From NCBI RefSeq assembly GCF_028369065.1, contig NZ_JAQNDA010000006.1:1-64000 (forward strand): DNA of 64,000 nt. Reading direction: 5' to 3'. Made by a program: the position numbers and the translations under genes. The stretch's first letter is position 1, and each line of letters starts with the position of its first letter. The stretch comes from Marinobacter sp. SS21 (lineage in GTDB: Bacteria; Pseudomonadota; Gammaproteobacteria; Pseudomonadales; Oleiphilaceae). The notes beneath the pieces were generated by a model. That model was given only the letters and a program-made list of their open reading frames with translations. It ran no database searches and was not told where the DNA came from. Shown here piece after piece: positions 7,476 to 15,734 of this stretch.

Positions 7476-8036
7476 ATGACGCGCAACATTGTATTGGGGC
7501 TGGTAGTGGGGCTGTTAGTGGCTTGCGCTACCGTGGGCGCCATGGCGCAACCGCCGGAGCGTGATCGTTACATCGTGGTTCTCGATCCTAATGCCGGGGC
7601 GCCCGCTGCGGTGGCCGAAGCGCTTGCCCGCAGGCATAACGGCCAAGTGGGGTTTGTCTACCAGCATGCGCTGCAGGGGTTCTCCATTGCGCTTCCTCCA
7701 CAGACGCTGTCCGGGCTTCGGCGTGATGGTCGCATCAAGTACCTGGAGCGGGATGACCCAGTACAGCCGTTTGATCAAATCACCCCGACCGGACTGGATC
7801 ATGTGGTGACAGTCTCGGCGTTGACGGATTTTGATGGTCGTTCCGGCGGCAATGGCACCGCTACTTGCCGCAGTGACCAGGACGACACACCCAGGCCGAT
7901 TTCAGAAACTGGCGCCACACCATCGACATCGCCGCCCCGGGTGTCTGCTGCATCATCTCGACCTATCCGCTGGAGAAAGGGGAGTACGCCACCATTGATG
8001 TCGTCCAACTCATACAACCGGATCTTGCTTCTGACC
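7476..8036 (+). pseudogene. Subtilisin-like (S8) serine protease, deleted and frameshifted
   Basis: Starts with a signal peptide (IVLGLVVGLLVACATVGAMA) and an inhibitor-I9-type propeptide (DRYIVVLDPNAG to KYLERDDPVQPF). At PTGLD the frame jumps to HVVTVSALTDFDGRSGG, which in subtilases lies well past the catalytic Asp and His, so a large internal block is missing. CRSDQDDT then needs a frameshift to continue as ADFRNWRHTIDIAAPGVC, the conserved IAAPG region before the catalytic Ser. The Ser region is absent because the sequence joins a duplicated ytoQ upstream region at about 8036. It cannot make an active protease. Confidence 0.75.
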
Positions 8037-8182
8037 GGGTAAGTACTTTCACCCAACCGCTGGCCAGGAGGTGGGGCCGGGATGATACGACAGCCGTCTT
8101 GATGACAACTGAGGAGATTCCCATGATCTGGACCGTGTATCTGTCAGGCGAAATCCAGACGAAAATCGTTCAGAAGGTGTAA
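8036..8182 (+). pseudogene. Duplicated ytoQ 5' end and upstream region
   Basis: Two blocks match the ytoQ locus. GTAAGTACTTTCACCCAACC and following bases match 10231-10277; GATGACAACTGAGGAGA plus the ytoQ start match 10688-10740. In the intact locus the blocks are about 410 bp apart with the ArfA-like gene between them; here they are nearly adjacent. The truncated frame at 8123-8182 reads MIWTVYLSGEIQTKIVQKV and stops after 19 residues. Confidence 0.75.
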
Positions 8183-8209
8183 ACCTTATTCAGGACCGGA
8201 CACAATTAC

Positions 8210-8235
8210 AAAAAAAGGCCCCAAGAAAGGGGCCT
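8210..8235 (-). terminator. Rho-independent terminator of the PEP-CTERM gene
   Basis: AGGCCCC, six-base loop, GGGGCCT; on the minus strand it is followed by a run of T. It lies 35 bp beyond the stop codon at 8271. Confidence 0.8.
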
Positions 8236-8270
8236 GTCGAAAGAGTGTAATTTTTTTCGACATTACGTGG

Positions 8271-9140
8271 TTAGCAGAGTTGTGCTCTCTTCCTTGCAGC
8301 AATCAAGCCGGCAAGCCCCAGGCCAAGCAAGGCAAGTGTGCCGGGTTCAGAAACTTGTACGCTCTTGGCAAGGTACCTCCACTCTTCAAATCCGCTGCCG
8401 ACGTTGTCATATTCGGTGTAGAAAACAAAGTAATCGTCCGGTGCGCCTTGAATAAGACTCGCCAAGATGAACACGTTTAGATCACCTTTCCCACTTCCAC
8501 ACTGACCGGCCGTATCGCAGATGCTGGCTTGCAGATTGACAGTCACATCTCCGTTGGTTGCGTTGTCGAGACTCCAGACCGGTGAGAAACCGGAAAGTTG
8601 GTTATCGGCAGCGCTGCCGTCAAACTGGGTGCCTGTGTATCCGCCCGTGCTTTCAGGAGTCATTAATGTTGCGTCTCCTAGAAAAATTTGTATCGCGGTC
8701 AGATCAATTTTATTGGCGTCGCTTCCTGCACTCCCGTTTTCGTTGGCATCAAGGGAAAACTGGTAATAGGAAAGGCCTCCAATGTCGACAGTGCCGAGAT
8801 CTCCAAATAACACCGAGTGAGTCCATATGCCTGCCTTGGTATCGAAGTTTATGTCCGGTTCGCCAGTATCAGTGTTATAACCGCTTTGTGTGCCGGTGCT
8901 GTCCTGGATCCGAACAAAGGGTTGAAATACACCAGTGCCGGTGGATGGTGTCGTTGGGTTCGCCTCTGCTTCAAATATCGTGCCGTCTGCAGTAGTCCCG
9001 GATGAACTCCCGCAGGGTTCGGTGGCAGTACACCAAATATTGATTAGCTGGGCCTGAGCACTGCCAACACCTACCGCTCCAACAGCAACTAACGCTGAGA
9101 TCAAAGCTGCTTTCAATATACTTGCCGTTTTACCAAACAT
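8271..9140 (-). CDS. PEP-CTERM sorting-domain exported protein
   Basis: 289 residues with a signal peptide (ILKAALISALVAVGAVGVGS, cleavage near AQAQ) and a C-terminal PEP-CTERM signal: SEPGTLALLGLGLAGLIAARKR (shown here as the SEPG motif, a hydrophobic helix and a basic tail). PEP-CTERM proteins are processed by an exosortase and linked to exopolysaccharide or cell-surface assembly. The body is Gly/Ser/Thr/Asp-rich with no known catalytic motif. GGAGA precedes the ATG at 9140. It has its own terminator. No exosortase or EPS gene is in the window. It sits between the two copies of the ytoQ upstream repeat, so it may have arrived with that rearrangement. Confidence 0.85.
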   Translation of the reverse strand: MFGKTASILKAALISALVAVGAVGVGSAQAQLINIWCTATEPCGSSSGTTADGTIFEAEANPTTPSTGTGVFQPFVRIQDSTGTQSGYNTDTGEPDINFDTKAGIWTHSVLFGDLGTVDIGGLSYYQFSLDANENGSAGSDANKIDLTAIQIFLGDATLMTPESTGGYTGTQFDGSAADNQLSGFSPVWSLDNATNGDVTVNLQASICDTAGQCGSGKGDLNVFILASLIQGAPDDYFVFYTEYDNVGSGFEEWRYLAKSVQVSEPGTLALLGLGLAGLIAARKRAQLC

Positions 9141-9395
9141 GATCGTTCTCCATGCTTGCAAAGAAGCATTAAGCTTCTCTTTCGACCGAGGTAAAGGCAT
9201 AAATTGGGCCAGAATCTATGACTCTGTTTTTAATGGCATTTCAGAATGGGGGGAAGATAGTTGTATAAAAAATAGACAGCCTGCCTGTCCCGGCTGTCTT
9301 TGTTAACGCTGGTACGCATTGGTGTAGTCAACGTCGATTTACAACTCCCGCGCTGCGTCTGGCGAGGTATCTCCTTGCTCTGAAAACATTTTCAG

Positions 9396-10230
9396 TCAGT
9401 CCGGTTGAACAATCTCTATCCTTTTGTATTTCTGGACGATAAGTCCCATTTGCTCCAGTTTCTTGAGTGAGAGACTCATGGTTTGCCGGGTTCACCGGAC
9501 TAGAACGGCGAGTTTATCCTGAGTGTAATGGACAGTGGGACTGGGTGATAAGTCTTTGTTCTGCCGGGAGACCATGTACAGCAGTTTGGCGACTCGGCGC
9601 TCTTGATCCAGCAGGGGGGAGGATGATGTCCACTCCATCTGCAACCGGAACCGGTCACCGATCGCCCCAATGATCAGTCGATACCGAATCGGATACCTGT
9701 CAGAATCCTGACGCATCCGTGGGCAGGGAATCGCTATGACTGGGCAGTTGGCCGAACTGTAGAAGTCATATTTTGAGGGGCGGTCGTCAAATCAGCCGAG
9801 CCATGTAACCCAGTTGTCGGGGCCCAGCAGGGTTATGATCGCCTCCTCCCCGCGCTTTGTCCTTTCTAGGGAGCCTCTGATTAACTCCGAATCGCCTCTG
9901 CGCGATCTGAAGGCTGTAGATGCAAGACGCGGTTCGCAGCCAATGGCCGTCGCCCTTGGCAAGAGCCGCAACGCCGCAGGTGCAGCCTTCAGAACGCGCC
10001 CTGCGGGGCGTTCAGAGCCATCCACACTCGGCGTTGCGCCTTTTTGCAAGGTCCAGACATTACTGCAAAGTCGCGCCTTGATTGTGAATGGCTCTGAATG
10101 CCAGAGGTGATCCGGAGTTAATCAGAGGCTCCCTAGCAATTCGATATGTCCTTCGATAACCAGACGAAGATAGTCCAGTGGCTTATCAGCAGTGCAGGCA
10201 CTTTGAAGCGTTGGATGCGGGCAGATGTCG
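9396..10230 (-). pseudogene. Crp/Fnr-family regulator, split by a MITE and with nonsense codons
   Basis: Reading the minus strand and removing the MITE at 9870-10132 with one 4-bp duplicate gives a continuous frame: KPLDYLRLVIEGHIELL joins ERTKRGEEAIITLLGPDNW, then a TGA, FDDRPSKYDFYSSANCPVI, the dimer helix region LLDQERRVAKLLYMVSRQN, TQDKLAVLVR, a second TGA, and TRQTMSLSLKKLEQMGLI. The order is cyclic-nucleotide-type beta barrel and then a Crp helix-turn-helix. Two in-frame stops and the insertion inactivate it. The N-terminus before KPLDY is poorly preserved. Confidence 0.8.
9870..10132. mobile_element. 263-bp MITE, copy 1, full length
   Basis: Ends in inverted repeats: GGAGCCTCTGATTAACTCCG on the left, with the exact complement on the right and the match continuing with a few differences for about 32 bp. 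Flanked by CTAG on both sides (9866-9869 and 10133-10136), a likely target duplication. It has no coding capacity. Internal inverted segments around GGCTCTGAATGCC could fold. A second full copy is at 19908-20170, with partial copies at 38731 and 63449. A transposase in trans is expected; none with these ends is seen here. Confidence 0.85.
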
Positions 10231-10279
10231 CGAGGTAAGTACTTTCACCCAACCGCTGGCAAGGAGGTGGGGCCGGGAC

Positions 10280-10321
10280 TATGATGCTGGCTCAACCCAC
10301 TATTATGCTGGCTCAACCCAC
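10280..10321 (+). repeat. Tandem 21-bp repeat upstream of the ArfA-like gene
   Basis: Two copies of TATGATGCTGGCTCAACCCA plus C; the second has TATTATG. They lie 15 bp before the ArfA-like start codon. They may be a duplicated promoter element; no function can be assigned. Confidence 0.55.
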
Positions 10322-10335
10322 AAGGGAGTCTGAAC

Positions 10336-10491
10336 ATGGCCCGGAAGAAACGAACACCCACTCAACACAGCCAAATCCAGCGTGATCTGCGTTCGCCGCT
10401 GTATCAGATGCAGGTGGTGAAGGACAAAACCCGCTATAACCGCAAGCGGGACAAGGCGGTCAGATCCGAGGACTTGCGAAAGGCAGCTTGA
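10336..10491 (+). CDS. arfA: ArfA-like alternative ribosome-rescue factor (small basic protein)
   Basis: 51 residues, strongly basic: MARKKRTPTQHSQIQRDL, then RSPLYQMQVVKDKTRYNRKR. The segment xPLYxxxVVKxKxxYxRK lines up with the ArfA core ([21 protein letters not shown] in Escherichia coli is the pattern, with KGKG absent here). In that family ArfA recruits RF2 to ribosomes stalled on mRNAs without a stop codon. AGGGAG lies at a good distance before the ATG. The 3' end forms a hairpin (10471-10511) with the TGA at its tip. This is the known arfA arrangement, in which cleavage or termination yields a truncated product normally destroyed by trans-translation. Family and hairpin agree, but the protein is divergent, so the name is tentative. 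Confidence 0.6.
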   Translation: MARKKRTPTQHSQIQRDLRSPLYQMQVVKDKTRYNRKRDKAVRSEDLRKAA

Positions 10492-10511
10492 GCAGCTGGT
10501 TTCCGCAAGTC
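10471..10511 (+). promoter_or_regulatory. Hairpin overlapping the ArfA-like stop codon
   Basis: GACTTGCG (10471-10478) pairs perfectly with CGCAAGTC (10504-10511), and AAA/TTT and CAGCT/AGCTG segments inside continue the stem with small bulges. The TGA (10489-10491) is at the apex. In known arfA genes a hairpin at this place is cut by RNase III or acts as a terminator, making the mRNA non-stop. Confidence 0.6.
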
Positions 10512-10709
10512 TTCGTTCCCGTTTTGATTCCGCTTTCCCGTTGTTGCCCGCACCCTGCGCTGGCTCCCCATCCATGAACTCGGCCACCCGCTCGCGTATG
10601 ATGGCGCTTTGCTGTTTCCGTGGCGGCGGGTCAGCGCGTTTTAATAGCCATGTTTTTGAAAACAATCGATTTGAAAGCAACCATTTTGATGACAACTGAG
10701 GAGAACCCC

Positions 10710-11153
10710 ATGATCTGGACCGTGTATCTGTCTGGCGAAATTCATACCGACTGGCGTGAGCAGATTCAGGCCGGGGCCGAGGCGGCGGGCCTGCCGGTGG
10801 AATTTACCGCGCCGGTAACCGATCACGATGCCAGTGATGCGGCTGGCGATATCCTGGGCAAGCCGGATGCGCCGTTCTGGCGCGATCACCAGTCGTCCAA
10901 GGTCAATGGTATCCGCACCAAGACCCTGCTGGAGCAGTGCGATCTGGCGGTGATCCGGTTTGGTGACAAGTACAAGCAGTGGAACGCCGCTTTTGATGCC
11001 GGTTTCTGTGCCGCGATGGGTACCCCTTACATCACGCTTCACCACGAGGATATCGTCCATCCGCTGAAGGAAGTGGATGCGGCGGCCATGGCCTGGGCGC
11101 AGTCGCCAGAGCAGGTGGTTGAGGTGCTCAAGTACGTGACCACCGCCCGCTAA
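10710..11153 (+). CDS. ytoQ: YtoQ family protein
   Basis: 147 residues beginning MIWTVYLSGEIHTDWREQI, with KYKQWNAAFDAGFCAAMGTPYITLH in the middle, which I recognise as the YtoQ family. The fold resembles nucleoside 2-deoxyribosyltransferases, but the biological function is unknown. AGGAG precedes the ATG. The start codon and leader were duplicated at 8036-8182. It lies 218 bp after the ArfA-like gene, so it is probably transcribed separately. Confidence 0.8.
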   Translation: MIWTVYLSGEIHTDWREQIQAGAEAAGLPVEFTAPVTDHDASDAAGDILGKPDAPFWRDHQSSKVNGIRTKTLLEQCDLAVIRFGDKYKQWNAAFDAGFCAAMGTPYITLHHEDIVHPLKEVDAAAMAWAQSPEQVVEVLKYVTTAR

Positions 11154-11194
11154 GCGGCTGGACGTTCCAGACTAACCATAAGGGGTATAGCGTA

Positions 11195-11806
11195 ATGGCG
11201 CGAGCAGGGCAGGGATGGCGAATGGGACTGGTGCTGGCGGCGGCCTGGCTTTCGGGTTGCGTGCCGATGATTACGGACATGTGGCACGTGCAGCCGGTAA
11301 CCGGGCGGGTATTCGCCGCCGAAGGCGACACGCCGGTGGTTGGGGCGCAGGTGGTCAATATGGACAATGCCGACATTACCGCCAGCACCGGAGCGACGGG
11401 CGAGTTTGCCATTGAGTCCCGTGTCAGCACCGACTTTTACATCGCCATGCCGGCCAGCCACATGAGAAACGAGTACTGGGTGGTGCGTCACCAGGCCTAT
11501 CAGGACGCGGTGGCTGGCACCGCCACCCTCGCCCCGCCCCGCTGGGAGCAGGCCCGTGAGATTACGGTACCGATGTTCGATGACATCGCCACCGAGGACG
11601 CGCAAGGGTGCCGGTTTGCGGGCTACCGTATCCGGGTGGCCGAATACTGGCTCGCGCAGGAGGTCGTGCCTGAGCAGGCGTTGAATTCGCTGGTGGTACT
11701 GGGTGAATTGCCCTGTACCGACTCGCCAACGCAACAGCGGTGGCGGAGCCTGCTGGAGCGCATTGTCAGCGCGCAGCCCCATGCCCCCCAGTTTCCCAAC
11801 CCTTGA
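11195..11806 (+). CDS. Predicted lipoprotein with carboxypeptidase-regulatory-like domain
   Basis: 203 residues. A lipoprotein signal ends WLSGC (Cys about 22), so the protein is probably attached to a membrane facing the periplasm. VQPVTGRVFAAEGDTPVVGA, then QVVNMDNADITASTGATGEF, has the look of a small beta-sandwich regulatory-like domain. The rest has no known motif. It is 41 bp after ytoQ, so co-transcription is possible. Function unknown. Confidence 0.7.
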   Translation: MARAGQGWRMGLVLAAAWLSGCVPMITDMWHVQPVTGRVFAAEGDTPVVGAQVVNMDNADITASTGATGEFAIESRVSTDFYIAMPASHMRNEYWVVRHQAYQDAVAGTATLAPPRWEQAREITVPMFDDIATEDAQGCRFAGYRIRVAEYWLAQEVVPEQALNSLVVLGELPCTDSPTQQRWRSLLERIVSAQPHAPQFPNP

Positions 11807-11964
11807 TCCTCGTCCCATCCAGCCCTGGCAAACCGGGCGGGATAGGCTAATTTCATGGTTATAAGCTGCGCATGCAAGGCCAGTTACTGGCAGTGTGTAT
11901 TCAGTTCCTGACCGGTGTATGACATGCCGGCTCCGTCCGTATAACGGTTCACTGGAGTCCTGTC

Positions 11965-13587
11965 ATGAACACAAAGTTTCGATTATCACTGCTTGTCGCC
12001 ATTCTGACACTCCCGCTTTCTGCCTCGGCGGATCAGGCGCACAGCAACGCGGAAATGTCCGCCGGCGGCGATGCCATTGGTACCATCAATTTCCAGGCAA
12101 ACTGCCAGGACGATGTGCGTGCGGATGTCGACCACGCGCTGGGTTTGATGCATCACATGATGTACACCCAGGCCCGAGCCGAATTCGATGCCATTACCCA
12201 GGCCGATCCTGACTGTGCCATGGCCCACTGGGGCATTGCGACGACCCTGTTCCAGCCGTTATGGGGCACCACGCCCAGCGCGGCGGATATCAGCCAGGGC
12301 CGCCAGTCGGTGCAGAATGCGCGTAAGACTGCCGATAACGAGCGGGAGCGTCTTCTGATCGACGCCAGCGCCGCCTTCTTCGAGCCCGACACCGACCAGC
12401 TCCGGGAGCGTCTGGCCGGCTGGATCGAGGGCATGGCCAAAGCCTATCAGGCCTTCCCGGATGACCTGAACGTTGCCACGCTTTATGCGCTTTCGCGCCT
12501 GACATTGGCGCTGTCCGCCGAAGACCGCAAGGCGCTGCACGACGAGGCAGAAGCGGTGCTGCGTGGCGCCTGGGAGCGCGAGCCGACCCATCCGGGGGCA
12601 ATCCATTACAGCATCCACGCCACCGATGCCGATGGTCGCGCGGCAAACGCGACGGAAATCGTGGATTCCTATACCGAGATTGCCCCCAGTGTGCCCCATG
12701 CCTTGCACATGCCGTCACACATCTATGTGCGCCTGGGGGATTGGCCCCGCACGATTGACTGGAACCAGCAATCGGCAAAGGTGGCCGTTGAACACAAGGA
12801 CGAGGGGGCGACCTCGTTCCATTACATTCATGCCACGGACTATCTGGTCTACGGTCATCTCCAGCGTGGTGAAGACACCGCTGCGCAGGGCGTCTGGGAC
12901 GCTGCGCAGGCCAACGGTCCGCACCAGGGCAATTTCCCGGGGGCCTTTCACCTGGCCTCCATTCCAGCTCGGCTTGCCGTTGAAATGCGCAACTGGGAGG
13001 CGGCCGCCGCCATTACACCACGGGCCGTGGACTACATAGACTGGGACAAGTTCGCCTGGCCAGAGGCCCTGAGTTGGTTTGCCCGTGGCCTGGGCGGCGT
13101 GCATACGGGTGACCTGGAGGCGGCCCGGCAGGCGGAACAGCGGTTAGCCATCCTGGCGGAAAACGCCAAGTCTGCGGCCGATCAGCGTTTTTCAACCTAC
13201 ATTGAGGTGGATCGCCGGATCCTGGCCGGCTGGATCGCGAACGCCGAAGCGGACCCGGAGCGTGCCATTGAACTGATGCGTTCCGCCGGAAAACTCGAAG
13301 CCACCGTTGAGAAGCACCCGGTCACCCCGGGCGCCTTGCTGCCGCCCTATGAAGCCCTGGGCGATGTCCTGCTTGCCCTGGATCGCCCGGCAGAGGCGCT
13401 GGCCGCGTATCAGCAGTCCGATCGCACCTGGCCGCAACGCTACAACACCCTGGACGGCGCGGCCCGTGCGGCCGATGCCGCCGGCGATAGCGAATCCGCC
13501 GCGCTGTGGTCCCGCCGGCTACTGGAGACCGCGCCGGGAACCGAGCGTGAGTCGATCAGGCGTATCAAGACACTGGCGGGGCGTTAG
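11965..13587 (+). CDS. Exported tetratricopeptide-repeat protein
   Basis: 540 residues with a signal peptide (LSLLVAILTLPLSASA). It contains conserved HHMMYTQARAEFDAITQADPDCAMAHWGIA, HPGAIHYSIHATD and VPHALHMPSHIYVRLGDW-type segments that recur in a family of large periplasmic TPR proteins with many His residues, and C-terminal TPR units (LALDRPAEALAAYQQSDRTW). Such proteins act as protein-binding scaffolds, and I cannot name a partner. The gene stands alone and converges on an alpha/beta hydrolase gene. Confidence 0.75.
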   Translation: MNTKFRLSLLVAILTLPLSASADQAHSNAEMSAGGDAIGTINFQANCQDDVRADVDHALGLMHHMMYTQARAEFDAITQADPDCAMAHWGIATTLFQPLWGTTPSAADISQGRQSVQNARKTADNERERLLIDASAAFFEPDTDQLRERLAGWIEGMAKAYQAFPDDLNVATLYALSRLTLALSAEDRKALHDEAEAVLRGAWEREPTHPGAIHYSIHATDADGRAANATEIVDSYTEIAPSVPHALHMPSHIYVRLGDWPRTIDWNQQSAKVAVEHKDEGATSFHYIHATDYLVYGHLQRGEDTAAQGVWDAAQANGPHQGNFPGAFHLASIPARLAVEMRNWEAAAAITPRAVDYIDWDKFAWPEALSWFARGLGGVHTGDLEAARQAEQRLAILAENAKSAADQRFSTYIEVDRRILAGWIANAEADPERAIELMRSAGKLEATVEKHPVTPGALLPPYEALGDVLLALDRPAEALAAYQQSDRTWPQRYNTLDGAARAADAAGDSESAALWSRRLLETAPGTERESIRRIKTLAGR

Positions 13588-13621
13588 CGCGCCTCGGCAA
13601 AGTGGGTGAGCCAATCGACAC

Positions 13622-13650
13622 CAAAAAGGCCGCGACCGGAGAGTCGCGGC
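13622..13650 (-). terminator. Rho-independent terminator of the alpha/beta hydrolase gene
   Basis: GCCGCGAC, six-base loop, GTCGCGGC is a perfect 8-bp stem. On the minus strand it is followed by CCTTTTTGG. It lies between the two convergent genes. Confidence 0.8.
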
Positions 13651-13677
13651 AAGGTGGGATGGGTAGAGTGTGACTCG

Positions 13678-14577
13678 TCAGATGGCCCCGGTGAGGTACT
13701 CGATGACCGGTTCCACCACCGTCGGATGGGACAGCATGCGGTAGTGGCCCAGGCCCTGGGTGCGCAGCAGGCCGGCATCCGGCCAGTTGTGGTAGACCCG
13801 GGCGCTGTCGGACTCCGGCACCAGGGTGTCGGCGCCGTCAATCACCACCAGGCCTCGCTGTCTCAATCGGGGCGCCAGATCCTCCAACGCCAGCCGTTCC
13901 CACACCGTCGCCCCGAATCGTTGCTCCATGCGGCGGCGGTGCTCGGCCAGGGCAGTGTCGGTCAGCCCCAACTGGGCGCCGAGTCCATTGACCACCTCCG
14001 ACAAACTGGCTGGCGGTGCCAGCATCACCAGGTGTCTGGCCGGCAAGCCGTCCACCAGGGCGCGGCCCGCGGCAATGCAGCCCAGGGAATGGGCCAGCAG
14101 GGCGTGAATGGGGCCGAACTGCTGGCCCACCCGGCTCACCACCTCGGTCATTTCGTACAGGTCGGTACGCTGCCCCTGAGCCCGGCCGTGAGCCGGGGCG
14201 TCGAACAGCACCACCCGGTAGCCGGCCTTGACCAGCGGTTTAACGTAGGCGCCGAACTGGATGCCGGCGCCAGACCAGCCGTGAACCGCCAGCACGGTGG
14301 GGCCTTCGCCCCAGCTGTACACCGGCAGGGTGTGGCTACCGTGGTGGAATTGGGTATGGCTGTCGGCTTCATCCAGCAGGTACTCATAGCGTGACGGCAT
14401 GGGCAAGCGCTGTGGCGTGAACGCCAGTCGTTCCACCAGCCGGGCGGCCCCGTCCCGGGACATCCGGGCATACAGCTGCAGACCGAGCTTGAGGGCCCGG
14501 TGCTGAAAATCCCGTGCCTTGGGGGCTGGCTGAGGCACGGCGAGAGTGGTGGTGTCAGTGCTAATCGGCAGGTTCAT
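13678..14577 (-). CDS. Alpha/beta-fold hydrolase
   Basis: 299 residues. The fold landmarks are TVLAVHGWSGAG (oxyanion HG), VVLFDAPAHGRAQG, the nucleophile elbow ALLAHSLGCIAAG (AHSLG), the acid VVIDGADTLVP and the His in GLGHYRML. It is probably a cytoplasmic esterase or thioesterase of unknown substrate. GGAGG precedes the ATG at 14577. It is divergent from the GlxA-type regulator at 14701 with a palindrome between them, so it is a probable target. It has its own terminator. Confidence 0.85.
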   Translation of the reverse strand: MNLPISTDTTTLAVPQPAPKARDFQHRALKLGLQLYARMSRDGAARLVERLAFTPQRLPMPSRYEYLLDEADSHTQFHHGSHTLPVYSWGEGPTVLAVHGWSGAGIQFGAYVKPLVKAGYRVVLFDAPAHGRAQGQRTDLYEMTEVVSRVGQQFGPIHALLAHSLGCIAAGRALVDGLPARHLVMLAPPASLSEVVNGLGAQLGLTDTALAEHRRRMEQRFGATVWERLALEDLAPRLRQRGLVVIDGADTLVPESDSARVYHNWPDAGLLRTQGLGHYRMLSHPTVVEPVIEYLTGAI

Positions 14578-14659
14578 AGAGAACGCCTCCCAGAGGGTGG
14601 CCGGATCGGGCCTTGGTGGATGACAGCTCCAGATTAGGGGTTGTCGGAAGCTCCGGGGA

Positions 14660-14675
14660 GTGTCATATTTGACAC
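14660..14675. promoter_or_regulatory. Palindrome GTGTCATATTTGACAC, operator candidate
   Basis: A perfect 6+6 inverted repeat (GTGTCA, TATT, TGACAC) 26 bp upstream of the regulator start and 83 bp upstream of the divergent hydrolase. A likely binding site, though AraC-type proteins more often use direct repeats. Confidence 0.4.
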
Positions 14676-14700
14676 AGTAGATGCGAAAAAGGACATAGCC

Positions 14701-15732
14701 ATGATCCAGGTCGCCGTACTCGCCTTGCCCCAATGCCACGCCTCCGGCATTCACGGCGTGATGGATTTCTTTGCCACCGCCAATTATTGCGCCCAGGTGC
14801 CGGGCGGCCGGCACGAAGCCCTGTTCGATTGCCAGATCGTCACCGCTGATAACCGACCGGTGACCGGCTACAGTGGTGCGCTGGTGGTGCCGACGATGGC
14901 CCACGACGGCTTTGCGCCGGACGTGATCGTGGTCGGCTCGGGAGTGGAGGCCATCGTATCGCCGCGTCGATTGGATCGGTATCTGGCGCAGCTTCGTTCC
15001 GCCCACGGCTGGTTACGGGCAGCCTTCGAGCGGGGGGCGCTGATTGCCAGCGTCTGCACCGGTAGCTTCGTGTTGGCCGACGCCGGGCTGTTGCGGGGCC
15101 AGGTGGCCACCACCCACTGGCGCGCCGCCCAGGCCTTTCGCCAGCGCTATCCCGAGCTGCGGCTGGCGGCTGACCAGCTGCTGGTGGACAACGGCCAGAT
15201 CATCTGTGCCGGCGGCGCCACCGCTTTTGTCGACCTGTGTCTGTACCTGGTTGAGCGGTTGTCCTCGGCGGCGCTCGCGCTGGCCTGCAGCAAGCTGCTG
15301 GTGCTGGACCACCGCCGTGGCGAGCAGACCCCCTACATGAGCCGCTATGGCCACCGCTCCCATCCGGACGATGCCATCCACAAGGCCCAGGACTGGCTCG
15401 AACGGCAGTTCGCCGGGCCGGTGACGATTGATGAGGTGGCGGCCATTGCCGGTCTGGGCGACCGCACCTTCAAACGCCGCTTCAAGGACGCCACCGGCGA
15501 AACACCACTGGCCTACCTGCAACAATTGCGGATCGAGGCTGCCAAGCAGCTGCTGGAGTCGAGTCGAGAGCAGACCAGCCAGATCATCTGGCAGGTGGGC
15601 TACGAGGACGCCAGCTCTTTTCGCCGGTTGTTCAAGCGCACGGTGGGCTGCACCATGGAGCAGTACCGCAAGCGTTTCAGCTACGTGGCGCCGCTGGAGC
15701 GGCATCCGTCGGCAACCGTCGACGCCCCATAG
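14701..15732 (+). CDS. GlxA-type transcriptional regulator (DJ-1/PfpI plus AraC domains)
   Basis: 343 residues. The N-terminal half is a DJ-1/PfpI amidotransferase-like domain with the Cys in ALIASVCTGSFVLADAGLL. The C-terminal half (about 225-325) is an AraC double helix-turn-helix (VTIDEVAAIAGLGDRTFKRRF and IIWQVGYEDASSFRRLFKRT). GlxA-type regulators usually activate amine, carnitine or betaine metabolism genes, but no such operon is adjacent. AAGGA precedes the ATG at 14701. It is divergent from an alpha/beta hydrolase. Confidence 0.9.
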   Translation: MIQVAVLALPQCHASGIHGVMDFFATANYCAQVPGGRHEALFDCQIVTADNRPVTGYSGALVVPTMAHDGFAPDVIVVGSGVEAIVSPRRLDRYLAQLRSAHGWLRAAFERGALIASVCTGSFVLADAGLLRGQVATTHWRAAQAFRQRYPELRLAADQLLVDNGQIICAGGATAFVDLCLYLVERLSSAALALACSKLLVLDHRRGEQTPYMSRYGHRSHPDDAIHKAQDWLERQFAGPVTIDEVAAIAGLGDRTFKRRFKDATGETPLAYLQQLRIEAAKQLLESSREQTSQIIWQVGYEDASSFRRLFKRTVGCTMEQYRKRFSYVAPLERHPSATVDAP

Positions 15733-15734
15733 CC

